DNA of 44,881 nt from an uncultured Saprospiraceae bacterium (GCA_937941095.1 CALDYJ010000057.1:1-44881), one strand, 5' to 3'. Positions 33,510 through 43,352 are shown, numbered from the stretch's first letter. Numbers and translations are program-made. Notes: generated by a model from the letters alone, not told the origin.

Positions 33510-36500
33510 TTAGTTCATTTTAAGGAACTTAAACTTCTCTTTGTTAATATCAATTTCTGACTTTGAGTTGTTATCTAAAACTTTCAAGTAATAAAAGCCT
33601 TCAGGATAATTTGAAACATCTAATTCAATTGTATTTACCCCTTCAAAGACCTCATGGCTTATTTGACTCAATACTTTTCCTTGTGCATTATAAACTAACA
33701 ATTGGACAATGCCTGAATAGTTCGAATTTAAACTGGTAAACAAATTCGATGTAGCTGGAACAGGATAAATTGTCCCTAAGTTAATTTCTTTTTGATTTGT
33801 TATCATCCCAATATCAAAATTACTTGTGTTAGTGTTTGCACTACCACCTGCAAAGCGATCAGGATTGACTGGCCAATTTGCAAAATAAACTGCTGATGCT
33901 CCCATAAATGGTCTATTATAAATAGGAAAAGAGTTGCCAGAAACGGTAGGCATAGTGAATCCTAAAATTCTTCCACCTTCATTTTTACGCTCTGCTATAA
34001 AAATTCTATCTTTTACATCATCGTAAGCAACATCAACAGGATTACCTAAATATGTTCTATCTCCAGCAATTCTTAATTGCTCAGACATTGATATAGTTCC
34101 ATCAACTGCAGCAAGAGAATAATCTTTGATAACACTAAAAGCACCATCCGTACCACTTGCAGCTTCTCCTACATCAGTGAGTATCATCATATCTTTATCT
34201 GCGATGTATGTTATTCCATGGGTTCTCACAATTCCCTCAACAGTAACTATGCTTGAAGGTTCTAAAGGACCATCCGGTCTATTGTAAAAGTTATTGAATA
34301 CCGCCAATTGATTTGAATTATCTACTATAGCAAATAGGTCATTTCCATTAGCTTGAATACCCCAAAGATTTATATCAACATCATGAGATTTAACCAAACT
34401 TGTACCGCTTTCTTCTAAAGTATATACGACTATTTTATTTTGTTGTCCGTTTGAATCATTTGCATCTTGAGCAACTGCAATCCAATCCATACTAACTGCA
34501 ATTTCTCTTCCATTTGTAAAGTCTGAACTTGAAAAACCTACAGCATTTAAGCTATTTGAATTATTCAACTTTAAGTTTACATCTGAATAAAGATCTAATC
34601 TATTGTCTGTTCTATTCAGTTGAATTAAATCATCAGTATCTGCATTATAATACAAACCGTCTGCATCAGAAGCTAAAACCTCTTTACCCATCATATCTAT
34701 TGTATTGTCATTATAAATATCAAATATCCCTAACAAGCCTTGTGTATTTGAAGAAGCAAATAATTGGCCTGAAACATTAGGATTAGTTCCTCTAATATTA
34801 ATTGTAAAAGATCCTTCGTCATCTTCATCTGCAGTCATGTCATTATCATTTCCAGGGCTAGAATCAGGATCACTTTGATCTGAATTCATTACTTGTACAA
34901 AATTTGTTGCCATTATTCCAGAGGTAAGTGTAAATAAGTTTTGATTTAAAGTTGCGCTTGAACCAGCTGGGATTGTTCCTACATCCCACTTTCCAGCAAA
35001 ACCATCATAATTTCCTTGGCTCGTTGAAGCTGAAGAAAATACTAAACCCTGTGGCACCTTTGCTTCTACAACAACTCCTGTGGCCTCTATTGGACCATTA
35101 TTAGTCAATGTAATGACATAAGGAACTGATTCATAGACGCTATAATTATTTGCAGGTGCTTCAATGCTTATTTCTAAATCAGCATCTGACATATTATTAG
35201 GGTCTGTTCCTCCATTATCAACAATTCTACCACCACAATCACCTACTGCAGAAAATGGGCTTGCAACATATGGAAAACTAGCCTTAAAAGGAACATCATT
35301 TTTTTCTACTCCTGTAGTAAAAGTCAAAACGTTCAAAAGGTCTTCAGTTACAGGCGAACCACCACCTGCAGCATCGTAGTCATCATACCAAAGACCTATA
35401 GCTGCGAGGACTGCACCTGAAACTGCTTGTAACTCTATTCTAGTTACATCATCTTCAAGTCTTCTACCATTTGGAAAGCCGTCCATATTTGGAATGAATT
35501 CCAAATCGGCATTGCTATTAAATCGTGGATCTGTCAAACCTAATACTGCTGAATTAATAAGTCCAAGAGCACTAAACTCCTCTGAGTTTCTATCTGTCGG
35601 AGGAACAGCCATGTTTAATCTAAGCATATCACCACCATTAGGTAAGAAGTTATTTATAAATGGTTTTCCAGCAGCTAATGGATTACCTTCTTTACCTGTT
35701 GCTAATTGATATGGCGGAAAATTAGGAGCCCCTGTATGAAATATAGGCCACAAATCAACCGATCTCGGTAGTCCTGGGCCAGGCAATAACAAGGTCCCAA
35801 AAATATCATCATCTAAAGCTGTACCCGCGACTGCATCTGAACCTTTAAGTCCAAATAATCCATCTTGGCCATTGCCAAAATCAAAGCCTCCTAAAGAAGC
35901 CCTTTGAATTCTCAAAGCTGAAAATGCAGGAACTGCTCCTCCAAACTGATCATCATCCATGTACAAAGCTAATTCAGGATTGTAAAAGAATGGATCTAAG
36001 ATTTGATCATTAAATTCAGCATAAGGCGTGATAGCATTCCAGTAATCTTTTTGACCGATTGGAACAACTGCTTCATTTGTTAAAGGCATTCCTATTCTTG
36101 AAACTTGTACCCAAGGGCCATCATAAGTCGCATCTGGTCCATCAGTATTAAAAGTTCTTATTTGCTTTCTACTAGCAGCAGCCCAAACTCCAATTACATA
36201 ATCGGCATCTAAAATATTAGTAGGAGTTGAAGGTGCACCATCTTTCAATAAAGTAGAAATTGGAATTTGCAATGCAATGGTGCTAACGTTATAACATGCT
36301 ACTCCATCTCTCGCATCTCCATCTTGTCTAGGAGAATTTCCTAAATCAAAAATACCACCTAAATCAACGAAAAAAGGATCATCCGATGGTCCACAGAAAA
36401 CTTTTTCTCCAGTTGTGCTTGTTGTAATTGCATCAGTAATCAATTGCTCGTACGTTGTACTTAGACCAACACCTGATTCAATAGACCGAGGTCCAATATT

Positions 36501-36980
36501 TGGAGGAGGCACTACTCCGTCTGTTAGTATAGTTTCAAAAGTCTGTCCACCATCTATACTTCTTTCGATGGTATAGGTAGTTTTTAGATTTTGAGCTCCA
36601 AGCCTGATATTAAAAAAGGTTGTAGGATCTTCATTCTCTCTTTCAAATGTGATGTAATATAAAATATCATCACCTGGAGTATCCGCATTATTGTCAATAT
36701 GAATTTCATACCTAACATGGTCACTGAATCCATACCAATTGGGACCTCCTTGAGGTAATTGAAAAGGGACATAACTTGCTATGATCGTAATCATATCAGG
36801 ATTGTCTGGTGAACGAAATGCATACAAGTCAGTGTTATCAGCGAATGGATCAAGAGAAATTAAAGGGGCTTCCCTATGACTTGATGCATTAAGCAAATTT
36901 TGACCAAGTAGCATTCCACATAAAAAGCAGAGCATAATTTTTAACACTTTACTTGCAGAAAATAAACTTGAATTTGTCAT
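33510..36980 (-). CDS. DUF4331 protein with DUF11, propeller-like region and T9SS type A tail
   Basis: 1156 residues. Signal peptide about 1-31 (GQNLLNASS). The DUF4331 domain begins SHREAPLISLDPFADNTDLY (about 32) and extends to about 590. A DUF11 module follows (YSVYESVPYVITLTNNGPIE, about 625-725), then a propeller-like region (about 740-1060) with calls such as GLLGIFDIYNDNTIDMMGK, and a Por-secretion tail at the end (LGTIYPVPATSNLF onward). Exported surface protein of unknown function; DUF4331 proteins are widespread and often near HupE, TPR and ECF sigma genes, as here. It lies 111 bp after the TPR lipoprotein gene, probably one transcript. Confidence 0.85.
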   Translation of the reverse strand: MTNSSLFSASKVLKIMLCFLCGMLLGQNLLNASSHREAPLISLDPFADNTDLYAFRSPDNPDMITIIASYVPFQLPQGGPNWYGFSDHVRYEIHIDNNADTPGDDILYYITFERENEDPTTFFNIRLGAQNLKTTYTIERSIDGGQTFETILTDGVVPPPNIGPRSIESGVGLSTTYEQLITDAITTSTTGEKVFCGPSDDPFFVDLGGIFDLGNSPRQDGDARDGVACYNVSTIALQIPISTLLKDGAPSTPTNILDADYVIGVWAAASRKQIRTFNTDGPDATYDGPWVQVSRIGMPLTNEAVVPIGQKDYWNAITPYAEFNDQILDPFFYNPELALYMDDDQFGGAVPAFSALRIQRASLGGFDFGNGQDGLFGLKGSDAVAGTALDDDIFGTLLLPGPGLPRSVDLWPIFHTGAPNFPPYQLATGKEGNPLAAGKPFINNFLPNGGDMLRLNMAVPPTDRNSEEFSALGLINSAVLGLTDPRFNSNADLEFIPNMDGFPNGRRLEDDVTRIELQAVSGAVLAAIGLWYDDYDAAGGGSPVTEDLLNVLTFTTGVEKNDVPFKASFPYVASPFSAVGDCGGRIVDNGGTDPNNMSDADLEISIEAPANNYSVYESVPYVITLTNNGPIEATGVVVEAKVPQGLVFSSASTSQGNYDGFAGKWDVGTIPAGSSATLNQNLFTLTSGIMATNFVQVMNSDQSDPDSSPGNDNDMTADEDDEGSFTINIRGTNPNVSGQLFASSNTQGLLGIFDIYNDNTIDMMGKEVLASDADGLYYNADTDDLIQLNRTDNRLDLYSDVNLKLNNSNSLNAVGFSSSDFTNGREIAVSMDWIAVAQDANDSNGQQNKIVVYTLEESGTSLVKSHDVDINLWGIQANGNDLFAIVDNSNQLAVFNNFYNRPDGPLEPSSIVTVEGIVRTHGITYIADKDMMILTDVGEAASGTDGAFSVIKDYSLAAVDGTISMSEQLRIAGDRTYLGNPVDVAYDDVKDRIFIAERKNEGGRILGFTMPTVSGNSFPIYNRPFMGASAVYFANWPVNPDRFAGGSANTNTSNFDIGMITNQKEINLGTIYPVPATSNLFTSLNSNYSGIVQLLVYNAQGKVLSQISHEVFEGVNTIELDVSNYPEGFYYLKVLDNNSKSEIDINKEKFKFLKMN

Positions 36981-37091
36981 TTTTAATTATTTAAAGGTTC
37001 AAACCACTTCCAGTTAAAATGATGTAAAATCATTTTTGATAGAAAACAGTTATTAAAATATTTATGTTTGTAAAATATTCAGTCTCGAATA

Positions 37092-38312
37092 TTAATTGCT
37101 TGCCAGCAATTTCTGTAAGGCTTTTAGTTCTTTAGATTCAGCATTTAATATCATAGCCTTTTGTAAATGTAATTTTGCTTGGTCATGTTTTCCATTTTTC
37201 AAACAAACTTTCGCCATCATTTTATTTACATCTGCATTTACAGGCCTTATTTCATATTCTTTTTGAGCATATGAAAAAGCTTCAGCATCGTCCTCGGTTA
37301 TATTGAGAAAGAAGTCTGCATATTCTAAGTTCATATTGTGTCCAGAATCGACGTCATCTTGAAGCATAACTTTTATTTCTGCTACTTTTTCATTGAATAA
37401 ATCCATGCGGTTAGTTTGTTTATACAAATCTGCTAAGTCAATGTAATATCCAACTTCAGGAATTATATTAGCCGCCTTTAGAAGCAATTCTTCGGCTTCT
37501 TCGTAGTTCTTTTCATCTAATCTCATTTTTCCGAGAGCTGCTATGGCGAATGGATAGTTTTGTCTTTCATTTAGAATTTGGTTAAAACAAGATTCTGCCT
37601 TTTTTCTTTGCTTGTTTTTTATGTAAAGGTCCCCTAAAGTTAATCTTGCCCAAGCCGTTTGTTCTAAACCAGGGTAACCAGATTCTGCAGCCATTTCCAT
37701 AGCCTCGATTGCTCCAGCAAGATCCCCGTGTATTTCTCGCAAGTATGATATTCTAGAATAAGATCTAATATCAGGTCTTATGGAAACCATCTTATCAGCC
37801 ATTTTAACAGCTAAATCATAATCACCTAGTTCTACATAAGCGTCAACTAAAGTTCCATAAAGTTGTGCATTGTAAGTGTTGATTTTCAAAGCTTCTAAAG
37901 CAAGTTTTTTGGCTGTTTCAAATTCATGCTGTGAAAGCATTACAGAAGCTTTATACAGAAGTGCATGAAATTTATCATCTTTATTCATAGTATCCTTATT
38001 TTTTAAGGAAGCATCCAATACTGAAATAGCTGCAGGGTAATAATGTCCATGCTCTCCAGTAACTCTAGCTTCGTGCATAAAGACTTCAGCAAGCTTGATG
38101 TTTTCTTTTGAATCCAATGGATTTATTTTAAGCCGTACAATTGAACTTTGATATTTATTTTGGACATTGTCCCATTCTAAACCGGTTAATTTAGATGGCC
38201 TCTCTAATAGCTGTGGAATTTCAGATAGTTGAGAAATTTTATTTTTATCATCATTGCACGTAAAAATAATCAGTAATGATGCTAGAATTGGGAAGATAGA
38301 TTTGATATTCAT
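37092..38312 (-). CDS. TPR-repeat lipoprotein
   Basis: About 406 residues from the ATG at 38312, which starts the lipoprotein signal (MNIKSIFPILASLLIIFTCN, Cys about 19); the frame also has an ATG 42 bases upstream that would put 14 polar residues ahead of it. Eight or more TPR units cover the rest (AIEAMEMAAESGYPGLEQTA, YEEAEELLLKAANIIPEVGY, HDQAKLHLQKAMILNAESKE). Likely a periplasmic scaffold for the DUF4331 protein encoded next. Divergent from the ECF sigma gene. Confidence 0.82.
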   Translation of the reverse strand: MNIKSIFPILASLLIIFTCNDDKNKISQLSEIPQLLERPSKLTGLEWDNVQNKYQSSIVRLKINPLDSKENIKLAEVFMHEARVTGEHGHYYPAAISVLDASLKNKDTMNKDDKFHALLYKASVMLSQHEFETAKKLALEALKINTYNAQLYGTLVDAYVELGDYDLAVKMADKMVSIRPDIRSYSRISYLREIHGDLAGAIEAMEMAAESGYPGLEQTAWARLTLGDLYIKNKQRKKAESCFNQILNERQNYPFAIAALGKMRLDEKNYEEAEELLLKAANIIPEVGYYIDLADLYKQTNRMDLFNEKVAEIKVMLQDDVDSGHNMNLEYADFFLNITEDDAEAFSYAQKEYEIRPVNADVNKMMAKVCLKNGKHDQAKLHLQKAMILNAESKELKALQKLLASN

Positions 38313-38374
38313 TTTATTAATTTTTCTTTTACAAATACTTACGAGAATCGACATACTTTTGGATTTTAAAAAGT

Positions 38375-38398
38375 GATCCTAGCATAAAAGCTAGGATC
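38375..38398 (-). terminator. Perfect 9-bp hairpin in the leader of the TPR lipoprotein gene
   Basis: GATCCTAGC and GCTAGGATC form a perfect stem with a 6-nt loop. On the minus strand it is followed by ACTTTTTAAAA, a terminator shape, 62 bp before the start codon. It may be an attenuator, a small-RNA end, or a dyad operator in the divergent sigma/TPR region. Confidence 0.55.
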
Positions 38399-38538
38399 GA
38401 ATTCAAAAGAAAAAGTTTAAACAATTTTTTTGTCGGTTTTCACTTCTTTTACACAATCATGTACGAGACAAGTTTGTGTTTTGGATTTTTATTGTAAATT
38501 TGGTTTGAACAAAATGCTGACAAAAGCATTTTAATTGC

Positions 38539-39141
38539 ATGGGAGAAAAAAAATCGAACATAGAATCGAGTATAGTAAACTACCTTCTTAAAGAAGATAA
38601 AAGGGCTATATCATTGATCTATTCGAACTACTCCGACTCATTATATGGTATCATTTCAAGAATTGTCCCTGATAAAGAAATCGCTTCAGAAGTACTGCAA
38701 GATACTTTTGTGAAAATTTGGAAAAACAGCAGTAAATACGATGTTACAAAAGGTAAACTTTTTACTTGGATGGCGCAAATTGCAAGAAATTCAGCCATAG
38801 ATACTTTAAGGTCTGGAAAATATAATAAGGGGGCGAAAACCGATTCTATACCAGACTTCGTATATAATTCTGTTGAATTAAGCAATACCATTTCATTAGA
38901 AGATTCTGGCTTAAGAAAACAAATTGATTCCTTAGATACTAAATATAAAGAAGTTATTAATCTTCTTTATTTTATGGGGCATTCCCAATCTGAAGCAGCA
39001 AAAAAATTAAATCTACCTCTTGGTACCGTAAAGACAAGGGTTAGATCAGCAATATTAGAATTAAGAAAAAGTTTAGGCAATGAGGTATATTATATACCAA
39101 TGTTGTTATTTATAACAACACTAATCGCCGATTTGGCCTAA
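38539..39141 (+). CDS. ECF-type RNA polymerase sigma factor
   Basis: 200 residues. Region 2 (DTFVKIWKNSSKYDVTKGKL, TWMAQIARNSAIDTLR) and region 4 with helix-turn-helix (GHSQSEAAKKLNLPLGTVKT) are typical. Followed after 10 bp by its anti-sigma gene. The pair is divergent from DUF4331/TPR, which suggests that it controls that block and the genes to its right. A hydrophobic C-terminus (YIPMLLFITTLIADLA) is longer than usual. Confidence 0.92.
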   Translation: MGEKKSNIESSIVNYLLKEDKRAISLIYSNYSDSLYGIISRIVPDKEIASEVLQDTFVKIWKNSSKYDVTKGKLFTWMAQIARNSAIDTLRSGKYNKGAKTDSIPDFVYNSVELSNTISLEDSGLRKQIDSLDTKYKEVINLLYFMGHSQSEAAKKLNLPLGTVKTRVRSAILELRKSLGNEVYYIPMLLFITTLIADLA

Positions 39142-39151
39142 AAATTAAATT

Positions 39152-39991
39152 TTGGACTTAAAAAAATACATAGAATCAGGAATACTAGAACAGTTTGTTC
39201 TCGGCTCCCTTTCTTCTCAAGAAGTTATTGAGGTTGAAAAATTAATGTCTCGCCATCCTGAGATAAGAGCAGAGGTAATGGCTATTGAGGATGCAATGGA
39301 AAATTACGCAAAAGCGCATGCCATAAAGCCACCGTTGGGTTTAGAACAAATAATCTTAAATAAAATAGAAGCAGACTATTCTAAAAAAAATCCCACTGAA
39401 TCTACAGTAAAATCTACCGAGACTTTAACAAAAGGAGAGAGTCCGAAGAAAGGATCTTCTAAATTGACTATAGGCTTGTTACTTGCCCTTGCAGCAATGT
39501 GTCTTTTTGCTTTGTTTAAACTATTTTCTGTCACCAGTAATTTGAAAACTCTCAAATTCAAGCACGATAAACTCAATCAAGAGTATGCACTTTTAAAAGA
39601 AGACTGTAACCGATCAAAAGACATAGCAATTGCATCAGAAAAATACCTCGAATTCATACAAGATAGAAACACCAAACCAATAGTAATGGAAGGCACTGAA
39701 AATGCCAAAGAAGCATTATCTACTGTTTATTGGAATCCAAGAAAGAAAAAATCCTATCTACGCACAATTGCTATGCCTGAGGTTCCTTCTGATAAACAAT
39801 ATCAACTATGGGCCATAGTCGATGGAAAACCAGTTGACATGGGAGTCTTTGATGTTGCAATTGATGCAAATAGTTTTATAGAAATCCCTCATATTGAAGG
39901 TGCACAAGCATTTGCAGTCACCCTGGAACAAAAAGGTGGCGTTGAATCTCCAACGATGGATCAGATGTTTGTCATTGGTGAGAATTCTTAA
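39152..39991 (+). CDS. Membrane anti-sigma factor (RskA-like)
   Basis: 279 residues. N-terminal zinc-free anti-sigma domain (YIESGILEQFVLGSLSSQEV), one membrane helix about 105-125 (LTIGLLLALAAMCLFALFKL), a coiled coil, then a periplasmic RskA domain (VPSDKQYQLWAIVDGKPVDM, then FAVTLEQKGG). Start codon is TTG at 39152, 10 bp after the sigma gene's stop; the next ATG would remove the anti-sigma helix. It should bind the ECF sigma until an envelope signal releases it. Confidence 0.88.
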   Translation: MDLKKYIESGILEQFVLGSLSSQEVIEVEKLMSRHPEIRAEVMAIEDAMENYAKAHAIKPPLGLEQIILNKIEADYSKKNPTESTVKSTETLTKGESPKKGSSKLTIGLLLALAAMCLFALFKLFSVTSNLKTLKFKHDKLNQEYALLKEDCNRSKDIAIASEKYLEFIQDRNTKPIVMEGTENAKEALSTVYWNPRKKKSYLRTIAMPEVPSDKQYQLWAIVDGKPVDMGVFDVAIDANSFIEIPHIEGAQAFAVTLEQKGGVESPTMDQMFVIGENS

Positions 39992-40094
39992 TTCATAATT
40001 TTTAAAAAAAATATATACTTTTAAAATCCGATAAGGATAAGTCTTACGTAAGTTTTAGTGTATTTAATATTATTCAAATTATAAATCCACTAAA

Positions 40095-40628
40095 ATGAAA
40101 TACCTCACATTTGTAAGCAGTCTTCTCTTACTAATTCTTACTTCCAACTGCGAAAGCCTAGACAATTTAACCCAGTTTAATTTAGAATATTCCTCATCAG
40201 TTACTATTCCACCCACTACTGGTTTGAACTTACCGCTAAATCTATTTACACCAGAAATGGAAACAGATTCTGAATCTGAATTTGCTATTCACAACACAAA
40301 CAAGGATTTAATTGAAGAGATCAATTTAACAGAAATGATCATGACAATTACTTCGCCAAATAACCAAAGATTTGATTTCTTAAATGAAATAAGTGTTTAT
40401 ATAAATGCAGAAGGTTTATCAGAATTAAAAATTGCAGAGGCAAAAGACATTCCTGAAAACATAGAAAATGAACTAAACTTAAATACTTTAGAAAATGATT
40501 TATCAGAGTACATTAAAAAAGATAAATTTTCTCTAAGGGTTAATACCATAACAGACAAGCTTATAAGTCAAGAAATTGATATAAATGTATTTTCTAACTT
40601 TTTTGTAGACGCACAGATTATACTTTAG
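40095..40628 (+). CDS. Hypothetical lipoprotein
   Basis: 177 residues. Signal with lipobox (LLILTSNC, Cys about 19). The body is acidic with alternating strands (LEYSSSVTIPPTTGLNLPLN, then IEEINLTEMIMTITSPNNQR) and no family I recognise. Probably an envelope protein made with the barrel gene downstream. Confidence 0.6.
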   Translation: MKYLTFVSSLLLLILTSNCESLDNLTQFNLEYSSSVTIPPTTGLNLPLNLFTPEMETDSESEFAIHNTNKDLIEEINLTEMIMTITSPNNQRFDFLNEISVYINAEGLSELKIAEAKDIPENIENELNLNTLENDLSEYIKKDKFSLRVNTITDKLISQEIDINVFSNFFVDAQIIL

Positions 40629-40775
40629 GCACAAAAGAATTTCGAGTTTATATAAAAATAATTATCGCTTAATTAATTCAAATCAAGAGCAAGCTATATA
40701 TAATATTATAGAAGACTATTGAAATTCTTTACTCTCGTCACGCTCTTTTTAACAAATACATTCAAATCTATCTTC

Positions 40776-41423
40776 ATGAACAAATATCTATTATTTCCAA
40801 CTTTTTTATTCGTTTCAATCAGTGCTTTTTCTCAAATAGGAATATCTGTTGGAGTGTCAAAATCAAGTTTTATAAATTCTTTTAGTTGTGATCAAATAGT
40901 TATAAATAATATAAAAAGTCATGATAGCTTTTATGGGGGACTTACTTATAATTTCCCACTTTCTAGTGTTATCATTTTGCAGTCAGGAATATTTTATTCC
41001 GAAAAAGGTGCTCATTATAGTTCAAATTTTTCAGGCAAAGTAGCTCAAAAAATTAGCTTTGTTGAAGTGCCATTAATTGGAAGGTTACAATTTGAATTAA
41101 ATCGAAATCATTGGTTCATCATGGAAACTGGTCTGTTTGTCAATCATAAGTTAAAAACAAAGTTATCTGATGAGACCACAGCCTCTACAACTTTTTCACA
41201 AGAAGAAAACTCAAGTCGCTTAAACATATTACCAAGCAAATTCAAAAACTATGAGTTCGGTCTAAATTGTGGAGCTGGATACAGCTTAGATAAGATCACT
41301 TTCTTATTGAGGTATTCGCTTGGCATGACAAATTTAGTAAGATATGAGGATACAAAAACTAATGGTAAGAATCTAGAACAATATTCAAGGCAATTATCAT
41401 TTTCCTTGCAATACACACTATAG
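40776..41423 (+). CDS. PorT-like outer-membrane beta-barrel protein
   Basis: About 215 residues from ATG 40776 (signal MNKYLLFPTFLFVSISAFSQ); an alternative TTG at 40719 would add charged and hydrophobic residues before the signal. The body is a small barrel of the outer-membrane beta-barrel type (SVGVSKSSF, FYGGLTYNFPLSSVIILQSG, YEFGLNCGAGYSLDKITFLL), ending in the aromatic-terminated strand LSFSLQYTL. No partner can be named. Confidence 0.75.
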   Translation: MNKYLLFPTFLFVSISAFSQIGISVGVSKSSFINSFSCDQIVINNIKSHDSFYGGLTYNFPLSSVIILQSGIFYSEKGAHYSSNFSGKVAQKISFVEVPLIGRLQFELNRNHWFIMETGLFVNHKLKTKLSDETTASTTFSQEENSSRLNILPSKFKNYEFGLNCGAGYSLDKITFLLRYSLGMTNLVRYEDTKTNGKNLEQYSRQLSFSLQYTL

Positions 41424-41448
41424 TTTTTGTTTTATTGGTTTTTTAATA

Positions 41449-41485
41449 AGGGGCAATTTCCTTTAGGATCTTGCCCTATTTTATT
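41449..41485 (+). terminator. Terminator after the barrel gene
   Basis: GGGCAA (41451-41456) and TTGCCC (41471-41476) enclose a 14-nt loop and are followed by a T-rich tail (TATTTTATTTTAT). Short stem, but the placement after the stop at 41423 is right. Confidence 0.55.
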
Positions 41486-41549
41486 TTATAAATCCGATCG
41501 TACGCCTTTTCTCGTAAGTATATTTTTAATCAATATTAAATCATAAAAC

Positions 41550-42512
41550 ATGAATTATTTTAGACTTTATTTTATCATTTCCTTGGCAATATTTACTCTT
41601 GCCTCATGTTCGGATGACGATACCAATCCAACATTTGAAATGACATCTTTTGACTACCAAATTCACAATGGTCAAACGGTTAATTCTGCGGCCTATGCAG
41701 GCACCCATAGCAATGACTTTAACGTAAATATGGAATTAATAGAACTATCTTCTGGCAACACCCAAATTAACCTTACATTAAACAATACTATGGAAGGTGA
41801 AACTTACCACATCCATGCTCATGACGCTGCTGATCCTGCTACAACTCCTAATGGTACACCGTACAATGAAACACCAAACGGTGATATTTTTGCACAAATG
41901 GTGGTAGGAAATGGAGGATCCGTTAGTATTTCTCAAGAAGCTAGCAGCTCTTTCACTGAGCTTACAAATGATTACGAAGGATTTTTTGTAGTTCATGATC
42001 CATTGCAAGCTATAAGCACCACTGATATCTCAACATATCTTGTAGTTGCTTCATTTGCAAGAGCTCAGAGCTCAACTTCTTATGAAAGTAAAAGTTTTAA
42101 CTACGACTTCAATACAGGTCAACTCGTCGAAGATTTTGCTTATTCAGGTACGCACAATAGTAATTTGACAGCGAGTATCCAAGTAGACGAACTTGCAGGA
42201 AATCAATCTAGAATTATTGTAAGAGTGATGAACTCGATGAATGGAGAGGTTTATCATACACATGCCCATGACATGGCAGATCCAGCATCTACTCCGAACG
42301 GCACACCATATAATGAAACTCCGAATGGAGATGTATTTGCTTCAGCAATTGAAGGGAATGGCGGAACTGCTAGTAAAGCATATATTTCATCTAGCAGTTA
42401 TAGTGATATTACTTCATCGTATGATGGATTTTTTGTTATCCATGATCCTTTACAAGCGATCTCAACAACAGATCCAACAACATACGTTATTCTGGGCGTG
42501 TTCGCCAGATAA
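41550..42512 (+). CDS. CHRD-like two-repeat lipoprotein with HxHAHD motifs
   Basis: 320 residues. Signal and lipobox (IFTLASC, Cys about 20). Two repeats (about 34-168 and 175-320), each with YHIHAHDAADPATTPNGTPY or YHTHAHDMADPASTPNGTPY, then NETPNGD and FFVVHDPLQAISTTD or FFVIHDPLQAISTTD. The repeated His-x-His-Ala-His-Asp suggests metal or heme binding; I cannot see a catalytic site. Paralogue of the gene at 13951, whose first repeat has lost these histidines. The next gene is a HupE/UreJ-type membrane protein, which fits metal handling (inference). Confidence 0.75.
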   Translation: MNYFRLYFIISLAIFTLASCSDDDTNPTFEMTSFDYQIHNGQTVNSAAYAGTHSNDFNVNMELIELSSGNTQINLTLNNTMEGETYHIHAHDAADPATTPNGTPYNETPNGDIFAQMVVGNGGSVSISQEASSSFTELTNDYEGFFVVHDPLQAISTTDISTYLVVASFARAQSSTSYESKSFNYDFNTGQLVEDFAYSGTHNSNLTASIQVDELAGNQSRIIVRVMNSMNGEVYHTHAHDMADPASTPNGTPYNETPNGDVFASAIEGNGGTASKAYISSSSYSDITSSYDGFFVIHDPLQAISTTDPTTYVILGVFAR

Positions 42513-42525
42513 TCCGATGGAGTGA

Positions 42526-42569
42526 GGTAGCTGTCAGTTATAATTTATAACTCGGCAGTTACCTTTTTT
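42526..42569 (+). terminator. Terminator after the CHRD-like gene
   Basis: GGTAGCTGTCAGTTATAA and TTATAACTCGGCAGTTACC form a long imperfect stem, followed by TTTTTTG. Strong and well placed, 14 bp after the stop. Confidence 0.85.
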
Positions 42570-42613
42570 GCTAAGATAAATCTATACCACTCACAAATTA
42601 AATTTTAATTACA

Positions 42614-43303
42614 ATGAAAAGCTCCTTAAAGAAAAACTTACTTTTTTATCTATTATTTTTTGCACCTGTTTTTATGGAGGCACATGGTGTTTCTCAAAGT
42701 GATCAAAATCTATTGAGTAATGGGAACTTGATAACTTACATCATGATAGGTGCAAAACATATGCTTACTGGGTATGACCATTTACTATTTTTAGCCGGAG
42801 TTATTTTTTATTTGAACAACTTTAAAGATGTTTTAAAGTTTATTACAGTGTTTACAATCGGCCATTGCATAACATTAGTAGGAGCAACATACTACGGAAT
42901 AAAAGCAGACGAACATTTGATTGATGCTATTATTGCTTTAAGTGTTTTATATAAAGGTTTGGAAAATTTAGGTGGATTTAAAAAGTTTTTTAACTCAAAT
43001 ACCAAACATCTTTTAAGGATGGTTTTCATTTTTGGTTTGATCCATGGCTTTGGGTTATCTACTAGATTGCAATCTTTTGACATTGGAAATAACCAATTTC
43101 TATCAAAAATATTAAGCTTCAATATAGGAGTAGAAATCGGTCAAATCTTAGCCTTAATTCCTATAGTTTTTATCATAGGAAAATGGAAAGGAAAAAATTC
43201 TTTTAAGGTATTCTATTTTTACGCAAACGCTTTTTTAATTCTTGCTGGAATCGGGTTATTCTTTTTTCAATTATCAGGATATTTCAATGGGCACCACCCA
43301 TAA
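42614..43303 (+). CDS. HupE/UreJ-family membrane protein
   Basis: 229 residues, signal peptide about 1-24 (APVFMEAHG), six or so membrane segments. Family motifs: HMLTGYDHLLFLAGVIFY, IGHCITLVGATY, GLIHGFGLSTRL and NIGVEIGQ. HupE/UreJ proteins are associated with nickel or cobalt supply in some bacteria; in Bacteroidota their substrate is mostly unproven. Follows the His-rich lipoprotein with its own terminator between, so possibly a separate transcript. Confidence 0.85.
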   Translation: MKSSLKKNLLFYLLFFAPVFMEAHGVSQSDQNLLSNGNLITYIMIGAKHMLTGYDHLLFLAGVIFYLNNFKDVLKFITVFTIGHCITLVGATYYGIKADEHLIDAIIALSVLYKGLENLGGFKKFFNSNTKHLLRMVFIFGLIHGFGLSTRLQSFDIGNNQFLSKILSFNIGVEIGQILALIPIVFIIGKWKGKNSFKVFYFYANAFLILAGIGLFFFQLSGYFNGHHP

Positions 43304-43352
43304 AGTAAATATCGACAAGATTCTTTTTTTAGAATTATATTATTGACAATGA

